Shown here piece after piece: positions 27,179-38,263 of a stretch of 64,000 bases of DNA. Under the pieces are notes generated by a model that did no database searches, had not been told where the DNA came from, and saw only the letters and a program-made list of their open reading frames with translations. Numbering within the stretch: position 1 is the first letter of the stretch; each line of letters starts with the position of its first letter. Source of the DNA: Solibacillus sp. FSL H8-0523 (GTDB lineage Bacteria; Bacillota; Bacilli; Bacillales_A; Planococcaceae); the NCBI RefSeq assembly GCF_038051985.1, contig NZ_CP150291.1, positions 2,790,001 to 2,854,000 on the forward strand. Reading direction: 5' to 3'. A program made the translations under genes and the position numbers.

Positions 27179-29800
27179 TTAGTTATTGCCTACTAATTTT
27201 TGCTGTAGCTCGTACAGTAATGTCATCGCTTGCATTGGTGTTGTTCCCATGACATTTAACTTCGCTAATGTGTCTAACACTTGTTTTTGTTCCGGTGAAA
27301 GCGCGGGTTCGTCACTGATGTTAAACAATGATAATTGTAATTCATCTTCTGCTACTTTTGCTGGTGCTGGTTGAACCACTTCAGCTTGCTCTACTGGTGC
27401 TTGTACAGCCAGTACTGGTTTTTCTGCACCTTCTGCTTCAAACTGTGCAAGTAACACACGCGCGCGCTGCAGGATTGCTTGCGGCATAGCAGCTAGTTCT
27501 GCTACATGGACACCGTAGCTTTTGTCGGCTGCACCTTTTTTTACTTTGTGCAAGAATACAACTCGTCCATCTTGCTCGGTCGCACTCACATGCACATTTT
27601 GTAGACGTGCTAGCTCGTTTTCTAAATCCGTTAACTCATGATAATGGGTTGAAAATAATGTATTGGCACCGATTTCGGTATGGATATACTCCATCATTGC
27701 CTGTGCTAAACTCATGCCGTCATACGTTGATGTTCCGCGCCCAATTTCATCAAACAGCATTAAGCTATTTTTCGTTGCATGCGTTATCGCGTGCTGTGAT
27801 TCAAGCATCTCGACCATGAACGTCGATTGACCCGCTGCTAAATCGTCCGCCGCACCAATACGTGTGAAAATTTGATCCGTAATTGGCAAGCTTGCTTCTG
27901 CTGCAGGTACATAGCAGCCCATTTGCGCAAGCACGACAATTAACGCTACTTGACGCATATACGTACTTTTACCCGACATATTCGGTCCGGTAATCAGCAT
28001 CATATTTTTCTCATCGGTTAATACGCAGTCATTTGGCACGTAGCTTTGTTTGTTCAGCATTTTTTCCACAACGGGGTGACGACCTTCGATTATTTTTAAT
28101 GCGCGTCCTTCATGAAATACCGGCTTTGTAAAACGGTATTTATCCGTTACGGTTGCAAAACTCATTAACACGTCTAACTCACTAATGTTTGCTGCGAGCT
28201 TTTGAACGCGCGGGATATACGTTTTTAATTCATCACGTAGAGCGACAAATAAGTTATACTCAAGCGCTAGACTTTGCTCTTCGGCATTTAAAATTAATGC
28301 TTCTTTTTCTTTTAGTTCTTCGGTAATAAAACGCTCGGCATTTGCTAGCGTTTGCTTACGTTCAAAGCGCGCTAAATCGGTATTACCTAAATGCGACTTC
28401 GTAATTTCAATATAATAACCAAACACACGGTTATAGCCAATTTTTAAGTTTTTAATGCCTGTTAATTCACGTTCTTTTTGCTCGAGCTGTGCAATCCAGT
28501 CCTTCCCATTACGTGAGGCGTCACGGTATGCATCAAGCTGTGCATTGTAGCCATCACGAATGACATCGCCTTCTTTAATCGAAATCGGTGGATGGTCAGT
28601 AATTGCCTCGGCAAGAAGTACTTCTATATCCGCGCAGACATCAAGCTGTTGCCCAAGTGCAGCTAGTTTTTCACGGCCACTCTCGATTAGTTTTTGTTGA
28701 ATTAGCGGCACTTGGCGTAATGACTCACGAAGCTGTGCTAAATCACGGCCACCTACCGAACCAAATGCTACACGTCCTGCTAAACGTTCTAAATCATAGA
28801 CGTTTTTTAGCAGTTCGTTTAATTCCTGACGTAAGAAAAACTCTTCAAGTAGCTCCGTCACAACAGATTGACGCGCTTCAATGGCATTCTTACTCGCAAG
28901 TGGCTGGTGCATCCATTGCTTTAATTTACGGCCACCCATTGCGGTAACTGTTTCATCTAATAACCAAAGTAACGTGCCTTTTGCATCGCCACCACGGATG
29001 GATTGGATCAGCTCTAAATTACGTTTAGAGTTTGTATCAATACGTAAATAGCTATCTGCTTCTGTGAACGTAAACGCTTGAATATGTGATAGTGAACGCA
29101 TTTGTGTACGTTCTACGTATTGTAATAAACGTTTTGCGACTGCCTGTAATGGCATTGGTAATTGTGAGACATACTGCGCAGCACGCACATCATCCATTTC
29201 CTGTTGTTCAAGTGATAACACGATGCCGCTTGTTTCGGCATAGTCGGCCATTAACAACTGCAACTGCTCTGTAACAATTACCTCTTTAATCGCGTAGGCT
29301 TGGAGCTGCTGCGTAAGTTCCTTTGCGCTTCCTTCAATAATCGATGTATTGGCTTCCCCAGTCGACACATCTAAATAGGCAAAGGCAATTTCGTTTTGTG
29401 ACAGCGCTTCTGCTGCTGCGATAAAGTGATTGGTTTTCCCATCAAGTGTCTTACCTTCCATGATTGTCCCTGGTGTAATCACTTGTACCACTTCACGTTT
29501 CACGACACCTTTTGCATGTTTTGGATCCTCTGTTTGCTCACATACCGCTACTTTAAAGCCTTTTGCGACAAGTGTTTCAATATAGCCCTTCGCTGCATGA
29601 TGTGGCACACCGCACATTGGAATCGGGTTATCGGTATTCCCCGCGCGCGCTGTTAATGTAATTTCTAGTAGTTGTGATGCTTTCACTGCGTCGTTAAAAA
29701 ACAGTTCATAAAAATCGCCTAAACGATAAAATAAAAACGCATCTTGATAGTCTTGTTTTACGAGCAAATATTGCTGCATCATCGGTGTATATGTAGTCAT
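27179..29800 (-). CDS. mutS: DNA mismatch repair protein MutS
   Basis: The 873-residue protein has the mismatch-wedge motif [11 protein letters not shown] (near 24-34), the clamp and lever helices and a C-terminal ABC ATPase with the Walker [12 protein letters not shown] and Walker [16 protein letters not shown]. The C-terminal tail (about 800-873) includes a Pro/Ala/Val-rich linker before LSLFNI, a beta-clamp-binding type motif. Order mutS-mutL and upstream cotE is conserved. Confidence 0.97.
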   Translation of the reverse strand: MTTYTPMMQQYLLVKQDYQDAFLFYRLGDFYELFFNDAVKASQLLEITLTARAGNTDNPIPMCGVPHHAAKGYIETLVAKGFKVAVCEQTEDPKHAKGVVKREVVQVITPGTIMEGKTLDGKTNHFIAAAEALSQNEIAFAYLDVSTGEANTSIIEGSAKELTQQLQAYAIKEVIVTEQLQLLMADYAETSGIVLSLEQQEMDDVRAAQYVSQLPMPLQAVAKRLLQYVERTQMRSLSHIQAFTFTEADSYLRIDTNSKRNLELIQSIRGGDAKGTLLWLLDETVTAMGGRKLKQWMHQPLASKNAIEARQSVVTELLEEFFLRQELNELLKNVYDLERLAGRVAFGSVGGRDLAQLRESLRQVPLIQQKLIESGREKLAALGQQLDVCADIEVLLAEAITDHPPISIKEGDVIRDGYNAQLDAYRDASRNGKDWIAQLEQKERELTGIKNLKIGYNRVFGYYIEITKSHLGNTDLARFERKQTLANAERFITEELKEKEALILNAEEQSLALEYNLFVALRDELKTYIPRVQKLAANISELDVLMSFATVTDKYRFTKPVFHEGRALKIIEGRHPVVEKMLNKQSYVPNDCVLTDEKNMMLITGPNMSGKSTYMRQVALIVVLAQMGCYVPAAEASLPITDQIFTRIGAADDLAAGQSTFMVEMLESQHAITHATKNSLMLFDEIGRGTSTYDGMSLAQAMMEYIHTEIGANTLFSTHYHELTDLENELARLQNVHVSATEQDGRVVFLHKVKKGAADKSYGVHVAELAAMPQAILQRARVLLAQFEAEGAEKPVLAVQAPVEQAEVVQPAPAKVAEDELQLSLFNISDEPALSPEQKQVLDTLAKLNVMGTTPMQAMTLLYELQQKLVGNN

Positions 29801-29879
29801 TTTTTGTTTCCCTCATTTGCTAAACTTGTACTAGCTATTATACCACTTGCACAGCAATTTTCCTTAAGTCAGGCATAAG

Positions 29880-29898
29880 AAAAGTGCTAAAGCACCCT
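29880..29898 (-). terminator. Short hairpin between cotE and mutS
   Basis: GTGCT pairs with AGCAC with extra G-C pairs and TTTTC follows on the minus strand. It may be a second, weak stop for the cotE transcript. Confidence 0.4.
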
Positions 29899-29944
29899 TT
29901 AAGCCCCGAAATGAACGAGGAGCTGACGATTTAACCTATACATT

Positions 29945-29976
29945 GAAAAAAGCTCAAGCACCTCATGTACTTGAGC
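29945..29976 (-). terminator. Terminator of cotE
   Basis: GCTCAAG and CTTGAGC form the stem around an eleven-base loop; the minus strand continues with seven T. Confidence 0.87.
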
Positions 29977-29983
29977 AAAAGAC

Positions 29984-30559
29984 TTATGAAAATGATGAGG
30001 AATCGAACGCTTCGCCAGATGAACTTGAAGATGATGAAGACGATGAGGATGAGCTTGATGTACTCGTTGAATCATGAGAACTTTCATCGAATGACCAATC
30101 CTCTTCAAAATCAGACGGATGGACATTAATAACAACTGTTGTCTCACCAATAATCTCAACTAAAAATTCACGTTCGATTGTTACTTGGAACTTTTCACCT
30201 GATTTTGTAATGACCGCTTCAATACAGTTTGGTTGCTGCAAGACGCGTACCTTTACATCATTTGAATCCACTTCTTCCCCATCACGAAACGATAATTTGA
30301 CGCGATCTTTATAAGCAATTGTTTCCGTATGCACTGCTGTTTTGGAATGGTTACTATACGCATACCAAACATTCACATCAAATTTCCCTGTTATATCTAC
30401 AAATTTCCCGTTACGCTTTGCCTGGTATTGATGATTAATAACCCAGCACCCTAATATACTTGTCGGTGCATTGGGCGGACAAAGAAGCTCCTTACACTCG
30501 GTTCGCTTTTTCCCTTTTGCAATGACCGCTCTTGTTACAATTTGACGCAAACGCTTCAC
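29984..30559 (-). CDS. cotE: CotE, outer spore coat morphogenetic protein, with a polyserine tail
   Basis: The 191-residue protein matches CotE through its body (KPSSILGCW-type segment TSILGCWVINHQYQAK, FDVNVWYAYSNHSKTAV, VRVLQQPNCIEAVI). CotE directs assembly of the outer coat on the forespore. The usual acidic C-terminus is replaced in part by a run of 14 serines (with more Ser and Thr before it), followed by GEAFDSSSFS. Six different serine codons are used, so the tract is not simple slippage. The start is GTG after AAAGGAGAG. Position before mutS is conserved. Confidence 0.95.
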   Translation of the reverse strand: MKRLRQIVTRAVIAKGKKRTECKELLCPPNAPTSILGCWVINHQYQAKRNGKFVDITGKFDVNVWYAYSNHSKTAVHTETIAYKDRVKLSFRDGEEVDSNDVKVRVLQQPNCIEAVITKSGEKFQVTIEREFLVEIIGETTVVINVHPSDFEEDWSFDESSHDSTSTSSSSSSSSSSSSSSGEAFDSSSFS

Positions 30560-30710
30560 AAAAACTTCTCTCCTTTCTTCAACTACTGCTAATGTATGCG
30601 GCAGTTGCCTAAAGGGTGAAATGGTATGAATGGCTACATAAAATCGAGAATAACCTTATCACAACCTGATTTCTCCACGAAAAAAGGAATGTTAAAAGTT
30701 AAAAAAACCT

Positions 30711-32906
30711 TTAACATTCCCCCATTACATGTACGGTATCCTCGAGTAATTTATCAATATCATCAAGTGGCATTGGTCGATAATAATAATAGCCTTGGCC
30801 AGTTTGACAGCCGAGTCGTTTTAATTCCTCATGCTGTTCTTCGGTTTCAATGCCTTCTGCGACAGAAACCATATTTAAATTTTTTGATAGCTGAATAATC
30901 GTTTTTACAACAGCATTCATGCGTGAATCTGCTAAATAATCGACAAAGCTTTTATCAATTTTAATTTCTTCAAATGGTAGCTCCTGTAAATAGCTTAACG
31001 ACGAATAGCCTACACCGAAATCGTCAATCGATGTGTCAATTCCATATGTTTTTAATTCATTAATTATTTTTTTCGCACGCTTCACATTGTCTAATTCAAC
31101 ACTTTCGGTAATTTCGAACTTAATATACTTCGGATTTACCTGATAGCTTTCAATTAAGGCAACGGCGCTTTCAACAAAGCCCGGATGATAAAAGTGCGTT
31201 GGCGATATATTGACCGAAACTTGATAAAGCTTTCGTCCAAGCTCCATACGGTTTTGCTGCCATTGTAATACTTTACGTAGTATTTCACGGTCGATTTTAT
31301 AGATATTCCCTGTATTTTCGGCAATCGGAATAAATAATGCAGGCGATACAAAGCCAATCTCTGCAGAAATCCAACGAGCCAATGCTTCGAAGCTTTCGAT
31401 CTCCCCAGTAGCGATATTTACTTTTGGCTGTAACATCGGGAAAAATTCATCATTTTTCAACCCTTTTGCAATATGTACAAGTATATTCATTTCTTCTTCT
31501 ACCGATTCAAGATGGCTTTGTTCAAACTTTTTAACGACGGTGCCTGTAGCTTTTAATGCATTCGATAGTGCTGTGTCTGCTTGGCGGATTGCTTCCATAA
31601 ACGGTTCATATTTATTAAACGCAGATTTACCGACTTTCAGCGTGACATAAGTTTCTTTTTCATGAATATAATACGGCTCAAACAGCAGTTCATCCTTTTC
31701 CTGTTGTGGAATATTTATTTCCTTAAACGATTGACGACTCGCTACAATAATTGAAGAATTTGTATAACGGGCAATGACCGAATCATCATACGTTGATAAG
31801 TTTTGCAAGCGACATGCGAGTTGCCTTAAAATTTCATCGCCGCCCTGTCGTCCATGTAAATCGACAATATTTTGATATTCACCTGGTTCAATAATATAAA
31901 GATAGCCTTCGCAGCCATGTGCGATTAACGCCATCATACTACTTTTGAAGTGTTCGAAATTTTTTAAACCGGTTGCCACGTCTTGATACGCTAATTGGTG
32001 AATCGCATTTTTTTGGTCAAAGTATTTGACCGCAAGTGTAATGATCGGTGCAATACGATTTAAAAATTTAAAGTCAGCTGCCTTTGGTTCAATCGCTTGC
32101 TCAAAATAGATTGTGAATAAACCAATAACTGTACCTTCTGTATTTAAAATCGGCTGGCTCCACATAGAAAAAAACGGATATTTTTCAAGGAGAGGTGCAA
32201 AAATCTGTTGATAATCCGATTCATGTAAATTATTTAGTATTACGGGCTTTTTGATAAGTTGCTGTTCACGATAGGTTAACCCGATTAAGAAGAACTCTTC
32301 TGGGAAAGTATTTCGCTCACTAGCTAGATCACCGTAGACCCTTTTCAGCCGATTGTGTTCATCGACTAACGCAATCGAACATACACACTTCTTCCCAAAA
32401 GTTGCGCCCACTGTACTACAAATATTATTTAATACTTGTTCGACTGCCGTGCCATTCTCTAGGCTAAAGAACACATCCCGCTCTAATTCAATCAGCGATT
32501 CAACATTCATTGCTTCGGTTGCATCCTTCATCAGGATCAAACTATATTGTAATTCCCCTAGCTGATTCCGCATTGGTAAATTGTTTACTTCATTCCAAAA
32601 TATTGAACCATCCTTGCGGTAATGTAACGAAGAAGTTTTAAACGTCAAACCATTTTCAATACTCTCTTGAATAGCTTCTTCATTTAATAAATCTGATGAT
32701 GGCCCATGTAATTTGGCTAAAGTTGCGCCATTCATGTCATATTCACTGTACTCGGTCATTTGTGAAAACACATGGTTCACAAAATCAATCGTACAACCCT
32801 TTTTGATATTGACAATTACAGCTGCAACATCTAATTGCCTGGCCATTTGACAGAGCCAAAAATACATCTCTGCGTCACTTAAACTTCGATTATCGAATTC
32901 GCTCAT
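30711..32906 (-). CDS. PAS-GAF-(degenerate GGDEF)-EAL protein, probable c-di-GMP phosphodiesterase
   Basis: The 731-residue protein has a PAS domain (about 20-130), a GAF-like region (145-295), a GGDEF-fold domain whose signature is replaced by RYTNSS, and a C-terminal EAL domain. The EAL domain keeps SFEALARW, SVNIS, EITES, DDFGVG, IKIDKSF, AEGIET and GQGYYYY, so it should hydrolyse c-di-GMP, while cyclase activity is unlikely. It is a paralogue of the protein at 3331. It is inserted between cotE and ricA, where B. subtilis has no such gene. Confidence 0.92.
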   Translation of the reverse strand: MSEFDNRSLSDAEMYFWLCQMARQLDVAAVIVNIKKGCTIDFVNHVFSQMTEYSEYDMNGATLAKLHGPSSDLLNEEAIQESIENGLTFKTSSLHYRKDGSIFWNEVNNLPMRNQLGELQYSLILMKDATEAMNVESLIELERDVFFSLENGTAVEQVLNNICSTVGATFGKKCVCSIALVDEHNRLKRVYGDLASERNTFPEEFFLIGLTYREQQLIKKPVILNNLHESDYQQIFAPLLEKYPFFSMWSQPILNTEGTVIGLFTIYFEQAIEPKAADFKFLNRIAPIITLAVKYFDQKNAIHQLAYQDVATGLKNFEHFKSSMMALIAHGCEGYLYIIEPGEYQNIVDLHGRQGGDEILRQLACRLQNLSTYDDSVIARYTNSSIIVASRQSFKEINIPQQEKDELLFEPYYIHEKETYVTLKVGKSAFNKYEPFMEAIRQADTALSNALKATGTVVKKFEQSHLESVEEEMNILVHIAKGLKNDEFFPMLQPKVNIATGEIESFEALARWISAEIGFVSPALFIPIAENTGNIYKIDREILRKVLQWQQNRMELGRKLYQVSVNISPTHFYHPGFVESAVALIESYQVNPKYIKFEITESVELDNVKRAKKIINELKTYGIDTSIDDFGVGYSSLSYLQELPFEEIKIDKSFVDYLADSRMNAVVKTIIQLSKNLNMVSVAEGIETEEQHEELKRLGCQTGQGYYYYRPMPLDDIDKLLEDTVHVMGEC

Positions 32907-33057
32907 ATTTCGCGTCCCTTCTAATTGTTCACACTAACTAAGTAGTATAACAAAAGACTCAAGTAATTACGACTCACACTACATACAATAAAGTATTAAT
33001 TATTAATATATTTTCTTTTTAAGGTATAATTTTACTTTATAAATAGTCGGTTTAACT

Positions 33058-33104
33058 AAAAAAAGACTAGCGAAGTAACTTACCTGTTTCGCTAGTCTTT
33101 TCTA
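33058..33104 (-). terminator. Terminator of ricA
   Basis: AAAGACTAGCGAA pairs with TTTCGCTAGTCTTT, with A- and T-runs outside both arms. It may act in both directions. Confidence 0.88.
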
Positions 33105-33110
33105 TTTCAA

Positions 33111-33548
33111 TTATGAACATGAACCAGGTACACTGTTGCGTACTTTTGAACCTGTTTCTCCTTTTAGTAAGTCGCCGTCAGTTGAAGCGATGACTTCGTT
33201 TGTTACGGTATTGGCAATCGCACTTGATACAAGTTGCAATAAATCGTTAACCTCTACTTGAGACTGCTTGAATTGTTGAACAACTGGTAATTCATCGATT
33301 TCCTGTTCAATGCCTTCAATCTTTGTTTCCATTGTTTTTAGCGCGCGCTCTTTCCCTAAGTGCTGGAAGTTCACAGCTTGCTTTTGTAATGTTTTTAATG
33401 AAGCAATTTTTTCGCGAACAAATTGGTTTTCGTTAATTTGCTCTTCTGCTTTTTTGAAAAACTCCACTTCTTCTGTGTTCGCAATCATGTGGGCAATTTC
33501 TTTCGCCTTTTCTACGATTTCGTCTTTCGTATACAATTTTGTTGTCAT
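33111..33548 (-). CDS. ricA: RicA (YmcA), RNA maturation and sporulation/biofilm factor
   Basis: The 145-residue helical protein ends in LLKGETGSKVRNSVPGSCS, with the single C-terminal cysteine seen in B. subtilis YmcA. RicA works with RicF (YlbF) and RicT (YaaT) as an iron-sulfur complex that helps RNase Y mature mRNAs and affects competence, biofilm and sporulation. It follows miaB by one base, so the two are co-transcribed, as in other Bacillales. Confidence 0.95.
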   Translation of the reverse strand: MTTKLYTKDEIVEKAKEIAHMIANTEEVEFFKKAEEQINENQFVREKIASLKTLQKQAVNFQHLGKERALKTMETKIEGIEQEIDELPVVQQFKQSQVEVNDLLQLVSSAIANTVTNEVIASTDGDLLKGETGSKVRNSVPGSCS

Positions 33549-33549
33549 G

Positions 33550-35076
33550 CTACCGCACCTCTTCTTTCACTTCTTCTAAAAACTCACCCATTAATGAGTA
33601 GCTTTTAGCCTCTGTAATTTTTACATGCACAAGCTTCCCAATATATTTGGGGTCTGCCTTAAAGTTCACAAGACGGTTTTTTCGCGTATAGCCAGCTAAA
33701 ACATCGTCTCGTCTTTTACTGCTACCTTCAACCAATACTTCTACTACTTGACCTTCTAAATCTTTTAATGCTTTGGCAGAAAATTCACCCACGACTGCAT
33801 TTAAGCGGTGCAGGCGGTCTTTCTTTTCTTCCTCTGATACGTTATCGACCATTTTCGCAGCCGGCGTACCTTCACGTGGTGAGTAAATATACGTAAAGGC
33901 CATCGCAAATCCTACTTGGCGATATAAATCAAGCGTTTCCTGGAATTGTTCCTCTGTTTCATTCGGATAACCGACAATAATGTCCGTAGTTAATGTCACA
34001 TTTGGAATCGCTGCTTTAATTTTATCAACTAATTGTAGGAAATGCTCGCGTGTATATTTACGCGCCATAATTTTTAAAATGTCATTCGAACCAGATTGGA
34101 CTGGTAAGTGAATGTGGTCGACTAAGTTACCACCTTTAGCCAATACTTCGATTAACTGATCGTCAAAATCGCGCGGGTGACTTGTTGTGAAACGAATGCG
34201 CGGAATATCGATCTTGCGTAATTCGTCCATTAAATCCCCTAAACGGTATTCGATATCGTCAAAGTCTTTACCATAGGCGTTAACGTTTTGACCAAGCAGC
34301 ATAATTTCCTTGTAGCCTTGTGCTGCTAATTCACGCACTTCCTGAATAATTTCATCCGGTCGACGTGAACGTTCTTTGCCGCGCGTATATGGCACGATGC
34401 AATATGTACAGAATTTATCGCAACCGTACATGATATTCACCCATGCTTTAATCGAGCCTAGACGTTTTTTCGGCAAGTTCTCAATAACGTCGCCCTCTTT
34501 TGACCAAACTTCTACAACCATTTCTTTTGCCATATACGCATCGTGTAGGATGTTTGGTAAGCGGTGAATATTATGCGTACCGAATACCATGTCAACATGT
34601 TGATACTGCTTTAAAATTTTGTTTACCACTGATTCTTCTTGCGACATACAGCCACAAACGCCAATTAGCATTTCTGGATTTTTACGTTTATATTTTAACA
34701 AGAAGCCTAGCTCACCGAATACTTTATTTTCTGCGTTTTCACGAATCGCACATGTGTTCAGTAACACCACATCTGCTTCTTCAATGTTTTCAGTCGATGT
34801 ATAGCCAAGCTGCATGAAAATACCAGCCATTACTTCGGTATCATGCTCATTCATTTGACAGCCATAAGTACGAATATAAAACTTACGATCTTGTCCCATT
34901 CCTAAAAACTTGTCTTCAATATCAAAATCCTTATGATATTTCACTTCTTCTTTACCGCGTTTTTTCGCATCTTTTAGTGAAGGAGCTGTAAATACTTTCT
35001 CAAAATATTTACTATAGTCTTTTTCTTCTTTTGGTTGTTTAATCTGCTGACTAGCTAGTCGTTGTTCTTCGTTCAT
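33550..35076 (-). CDS. miaB: tRNA-2-methylthio-N6-dimethylallyladenosine synthase
   Basis: The 508-residue radical SAM methylthiotransferase converts i6A37 to ms2i6A37 in tRNA. It has an N-terminal cluster domain with cysteines in [15 protein letters not shown] and CGCMSQ, the radical SAM triad CDKFCTYC and a C-terminal TRAM RNA-binding domain. Its 60-residue charged N-terminal extension is usual in Bacillus. The substrate is made by MiaA at 23439. The start has AGGGGGG. Confidence 0.97.
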   Translation of the reverse strand: MNEEQRLASQQIKQPKEEKDYSKYFEKVFTAPSLKDAKKRGKEEVKYHKDFDIEDKFLGMGQDRKFYIRTYGCQMNEHDTEVMAGIFMQLGYTSTENIEEADVVLLNTCAIRENAENKVFGELGFLLKYKRKNPEMLIGVCGCMSQEESVVNKILKQYQHVDMVFGTHNIHRLPNILHDAYMAKEMVVEVWSKEGDVIENLPKKRLGSIKAWVNIMYGCDKFCTYCIVPYTRGKERSRRPDEIIQEVRELAAQGYKEIMLLGQNVNAYGKDFDDIEYRLGDLMDELRKIDIPRIRFTTSHPRDFDDQLIEVLAKGGNLVDHIHLPVQSGSNDILKIMARKYTREHFLQLVDKIKAAIPNVTLTTDIIVGYPNETEEQFQETLDLYRQVGFAMAFTYIYSPREGTPAAKMVDNVSEEEKKDRLHRLNAVVGEFSAKALKDLEGQVVEVLVEGSSKRRDDVLAGYTRKNRLVNFKADPKYIGKLVHVKITEAKSYSLMGEFLEEVKEEVR

Positions 35077-35152
35077 CGACTACTTGCCCCCCTATCATTT
35101 ATTACAGTCACTCATTTCAACATTATAGCGAACAGTTCCTAGTAGTTACAAG

Positions 35153-35497
35153 CTAGTCGAGTAATTGTTTATAACTATTTATGTCATTTGTCCGCAAAAT
35201 TGTAAGAAATGTGACACTTAATTTCATTACCTGCGACCAATTCATTGCATACTTTGCTTCAAACTGATGCTTTGGTAGCTTTAAGGCATCTTGAAACAGC
35301 TGTTTTGCATCGAGCTGTTGTTCATGTAAATATGCTAAGAAGGCCAAAAATAATTTGTGGTCCTCGAGCACCAGTTCTTTACTTTCAAGCAGTGCGTGCA
35401 TGCGATTACTGGGTGAATTTGCACGCGCCAGTAACAGTTCAAGCCTTTGCTCCAGCTTGTCATTTTTGTATTGTAAAAAATTCAAAATGTCCGTCAT
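35153..35497 (-). CDS. Unknown helical protein upstream of miaB, 114 aa
   Basis: I do not recognise a domain. The sequence is all-helical, Leu/Lys/Gln-rich, and lacks signal or membrane segments. The MTDILNFLQYKND start at 35497 follows GGGAGGTGG closely; an earlier start six codons upstream is inside that site. It precedes miaB by about 76 bp in the same direction and may share its transcript. Confidence 0.6.
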   Translation of the reverse strand: MTDILNFLQYKNDKLEQRLELLLARANSPSNRMHALLESKELVLEDHKLFLAFLAYLHEQQLDAKQLFQDALKLPKHQFEAKYAMNWSQVMKLSVTFLTILRTNDINSYKQLLD

Positions 35498-35515
35498 GCT
35501 CCACCTCCCACGCAA

Positions 35516-36118
35516 AAATTCATGATTTCCTTATTAACTTTAGCAGAAGTTGCGGAGATTCTCATTAGAAAAGTGGTGGTTCGTATATAGTTTACTATTT
35601 AAATTGGCGGGCAATTCAACCTCAAATACTTTGTAATTTGAGGTTGGATTTGCGACGAAAGCGTAGCGGCAGGAGTATTCTTCAATGCCGTTGCACCTAC
35701 CAGTATATTATTTAATATCGAAATAAATATCCCAAAATCACAAAGAATTAGTAATTCTAACCGCTAGTATTAATCCAATTCTTGATAATTTAACTTAATA
35801 CAATAATATTCTCTTAATAAATGAACTCACTGGTTATGACAGAGTGTCGCGAAGTGAAGGGGTGAGCATAAGAATCATTTGCTTCAACGAAAAGAGTGTA
35901 GGGGCGGACTCCTTGGCGATTAAGCGTGCGCGGAAAGAAGGTTGCTCCTGTCGCTGTCGCTTTCGTCGCAAAGCTTTTTGGCAAAAGCTTTGGAGCCACG
36001 CCGCCCGGAAAGCCTGTCCCGGAACGCAGTACAACGGACTAAAGGTAAGACATTCATCAATATCAGCGTACAGTTCCCGTAACCTTGCAAAGCGGCCCCG
36101 ACGTTATAGAACTGAAAA
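35516..36118. other. Gene-free gap with hairpins and a dispersed repeat
   Basis: About 600 bp lie between the lepA terminator and the next gene. It holds a perfect 11-bp stem CAACCTCAAAT/ATTTGAGGTTG (about 35622-35650) and, at 35841-36037, one copy of a hairpin-rich dispersed repeat. Frames that cross the repeat on both strands are by-products of its composition. Confidence 0.6.
35841..36037 (+). repeat. Dispersed intergenic hairpin repeat, copy 1
   Basis: It shares with 61259-61404 the left arm GTGtCGCGAAGtGAAGGGG, the segment GGCGGACTCC...GATTAAGCGTGCGCGGAAA and the right arm TTGGAGCCACGCC...GGAAAGC...ACGG. Between the arms is a copy-specific hairpin (AAAGCTTTTTGGCAAAAGCTTT). This copy also has about 50 extra bases after the left arm. 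The family resembles intergenic repeats commonly seen in Bacillaceae and Planococcaceae genomes. Confidence 0.75.
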
Positions 36119-36153
36119 ATAAAAAGACGGAAAGAATTTAATCTTTCCGCCTT
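36119..36153 (-). terminator. Terminator of lepA
   Basis: GGCGGAAAGATT pairs with AATCTTTCCGTC-type arms (plus strand GACGGAAAGAATTTAATCTTTCCGCC); minus strand continues TTTTTATTTTT. Confidence 0.85.
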
Positions 36154-36166
36154 CAACTTGTTTATT

Positions 36167-37996
36167 TTACTTCGTATCATCCATCTTCAGTACCGCCATG
36201 AATGCTTCTTGTGGTACTTCTACTGAACCTACTTGTTTCATACGTTTTTTACCGGCTTTTTGCTTATCAAGTAATTTACGCTTACGAGAAATGTCACCAC
36301 CGTAACATTTTGCAAGAACGTTTTTACCCATTGATTTAATCGTCGAACGGGCAACCACTTTTTGGCCGATTGCTGCTTGAACTGGTACCTCGAATTGTTG
36401 ACGAGGAATTAATTCTTTTAGCTTCTCAACGATGATTTTTCCGCGTTCATAGGCAAAGTCTTTGTGCACGATGAAGCTTAATGCATCGACTTGCTCGCCG
36501 TTTAATAGGATATCCATTTTGTTTAACTTCGAAGGCTGGTAACCAATTAACTCATAGTCAAATGATGCGTAGCCTTTTGTATTTGATTTTAAGAAGTCAA
36601 AGAAGTCATAAACGATTTCTGCTAATGGCATTTCGTAGACGATTTTTACGCGTGTCTCATCCATGTAATCCATACCTGAGAAGTTACCGCGTTTCTTTTG
36701 ACAAAGCTCCATAACAGCCCCAACGTATTCGTTTGGTACCATGATTGTTGCTTTTACGTAAGGCTCTTCGATTTTATCGATTTTTTGTGGATCCGGCATC
36801 ATTGATGGGTTATCCACTTTTAAAATCGAACCATCTGTTTTTGTTACTTCATAAATTACAGAAGGCGCTGTTGTAATTAAGTCAATGTTGAACTCACGCT
36901 CGATACGCTCTTGGATAATTTCCATGTGTAATAGTCCTAAGAAACCACAACGGAAACCAAAGCCTAACGCTTGAGACGTTTCTGGCTCATATTGTAACGC
37001 TGAGTCATTTAACTCTAATTTTTCTAACGCTTCACGTAAATCGTTGTATCTCGCTGTGTCGATTGGGTAAAGACCGCAGTATACCATTGGGTTTAACTTA
37101 CGGTAACCTTCTAACGGCACTGTTGCACCATGTGGACCTGCATGTGTTACTGTGTCACCTACACGCGTATCTTGCACGTTTTTAATTGATGCTGTTAAGT
37201 AACCTACGTCACCTACTGTTAATTCGGCTTGTGGTACAGATTTCGGTGTATGAATCCCTACTTCGATTACTTCAAATTCCGCGCCCGTTGCCATCATACG
37301 AATCGTATCACCAGGCTTCACTGTACCATCGATAATACGAATCGAAATGATTACACCTTTATAGGCATCATAGACAGAGTCGAAAATAAGGGCTTTTAAT
37401 GGCGCTGCTGGGTCTCCAGTTGGTGCTGGAACTTTTTCAACAATTTGCTCTAAAATATCGACAATACCAATACCCGCTTTAGCAGATGCCAGTACTGCTT
37501 CTGATGCATCTAAACCAATAACATCTTCTACTTCAGCACGCACACGTTCAGGATCTGCTGCCGGTAAATCGATTTTATTAATAACTGGTAAAATTTCAAG
37601 GTCGTTATCTAATGCTAAGTAAACGTTTGCTAACGTTTGTGCTTCGATCCCTTGAGCTGCATCGACTACTAAAATAGCCCCTTCACATGCAGCTAATGAA
37701 CGTGACACTTCGTATGTGAAATCGACGTGTCCTGGTGTGTCGATTAAATGTAACGTATACGTTTCGCCATTTTTTGCTATATATTTTAGCTGTACAGCAT
37801 TTAATTTAATCGTAATCCCACGCTCACGCTCTAAATCCATTGAATCTAAAAGCTGAGATTTCATTTCGCGTTGTGTCACTGTTTGTGTTGTTTCTAAAAT
37901 ACGGTCCGCTAACGTTGATTTCCCGTGGTCGATATGTGCGATAATCGAGAAATTTCGGATATTTTCTTGGCGTTTTAAGCGTTGTTCTCGGTTCAT
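36167..37996 (-). CDS. lepA: Elongation factor 4 (LepA)
   Basis: The 609-residue translational GTPase has [15 protein letters not shown] (G1), RGITI (G2), DTPGHVDF (G3), NKIDLP (G4) and the LepA-specific C-terminal domain ending [20 protein letters not shown]. It back-translocates or remodels stalled ribosomes and affects initiation. Length is normal. It lies directly downstream of spoIIP, as in B. subtilis, but a weak terminator separates them. Confidence 0.98.
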   Translation of the reverse strand: MNREQRLKRQENIRNFSIIAHIDHGKSTLADRILETTQTVTQREMKSQLLDSMDLERERGITIKLNAVQLKYIAKNGETYTLHLIDTPGHVDFTYEVSRSLAACEGAILVVDAAQGIEAQTLANVYLALDNDLEILPVINKIDLPAADPERVRAEVEDVIGLDASEAVLASAKAGIGIVDILEQIVEKVPAPTGDPAAPLKALIFDSVYDAYKGVIISIRIIDGTVKPGDTIRMMATGAEFEVIEVGIHTPKSVPQAELTVGDVGYLTASIKNVQDTRVGDTVTHAGPHGATVPLEGYRKLNPMVYCGLYPIDTARYNDLREALEKLELNDSALQYEPETSQALGFGFRCGFLGLLHMEIIQERIEREFNIDLITTAPSVIYEVTKTDGSILKVDNPSMMPDPQKIDKIEEPYVKATIMVPNEYVGAVMELCQKKRGNFSGMDYMDETRVKIVYEMPLAEIVYDFFDFLKSNTKGYASFDYELIGYQPSKLNKMDILLNGEQVDALSFIVHKDFAYERGKIIVEKLKELIPRQQFEVPVQAAIGQKVVARSTIKSMGKNVLAKCYGGDISRKRKLLDKQKAGKKRMKQVGSVEVPQEAFMAVLKMDDTK

Positions 37997-38102
37997 AGTT
38001 AATCCCTCTCCTAATTAGAAAAAACACCGCTTTATTGTCGTTCAAAGCCTGGTGTTATGACGTATGTAAAAAATACCTCACTTACTTTTCTACTAAAATA
38101 CA

Positions 38103-38146
38103 GCCTCTATGCTCGCATGTTTTACGTACGCACGCGCAATAGAGGC
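38103..38146 (-). terminator. Possible terminator of spoIIP
   Basis: GCCTCTAT pairs with ATAGAGGC around a structured 28-base loop; the minus strand then reads TGTATTTT, a weak U-tract. Confidence 0.45.
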
Positions 38147-38263
38147 CTTTCGTATCTTTAATTATACTATGAAAGTGCGCGTTACGACAACAGCGAACGC
38201 GTGTTAACTGAATGCATTTTTTCTAATACGGATAAAAAATGTGCTTTACTAGACCAAAAAATG

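Noticed and set aside
29899-30159. 86-codon minus-strand frame in the cotE tail region
   Set aside because: Overlaps cotE in another frame and the cotE terminator; the His/Leu-rich composition is a by-product of the serine codons.
35844-36122. 92-codon plus-strand frame over dispersed repeat copy 1, with minus-strand frames opposite
   Set aside because: Open only because the repeat is GC-rich; no start signals, overlaps the lepA terminator, and copy 2 does not keep the frame.
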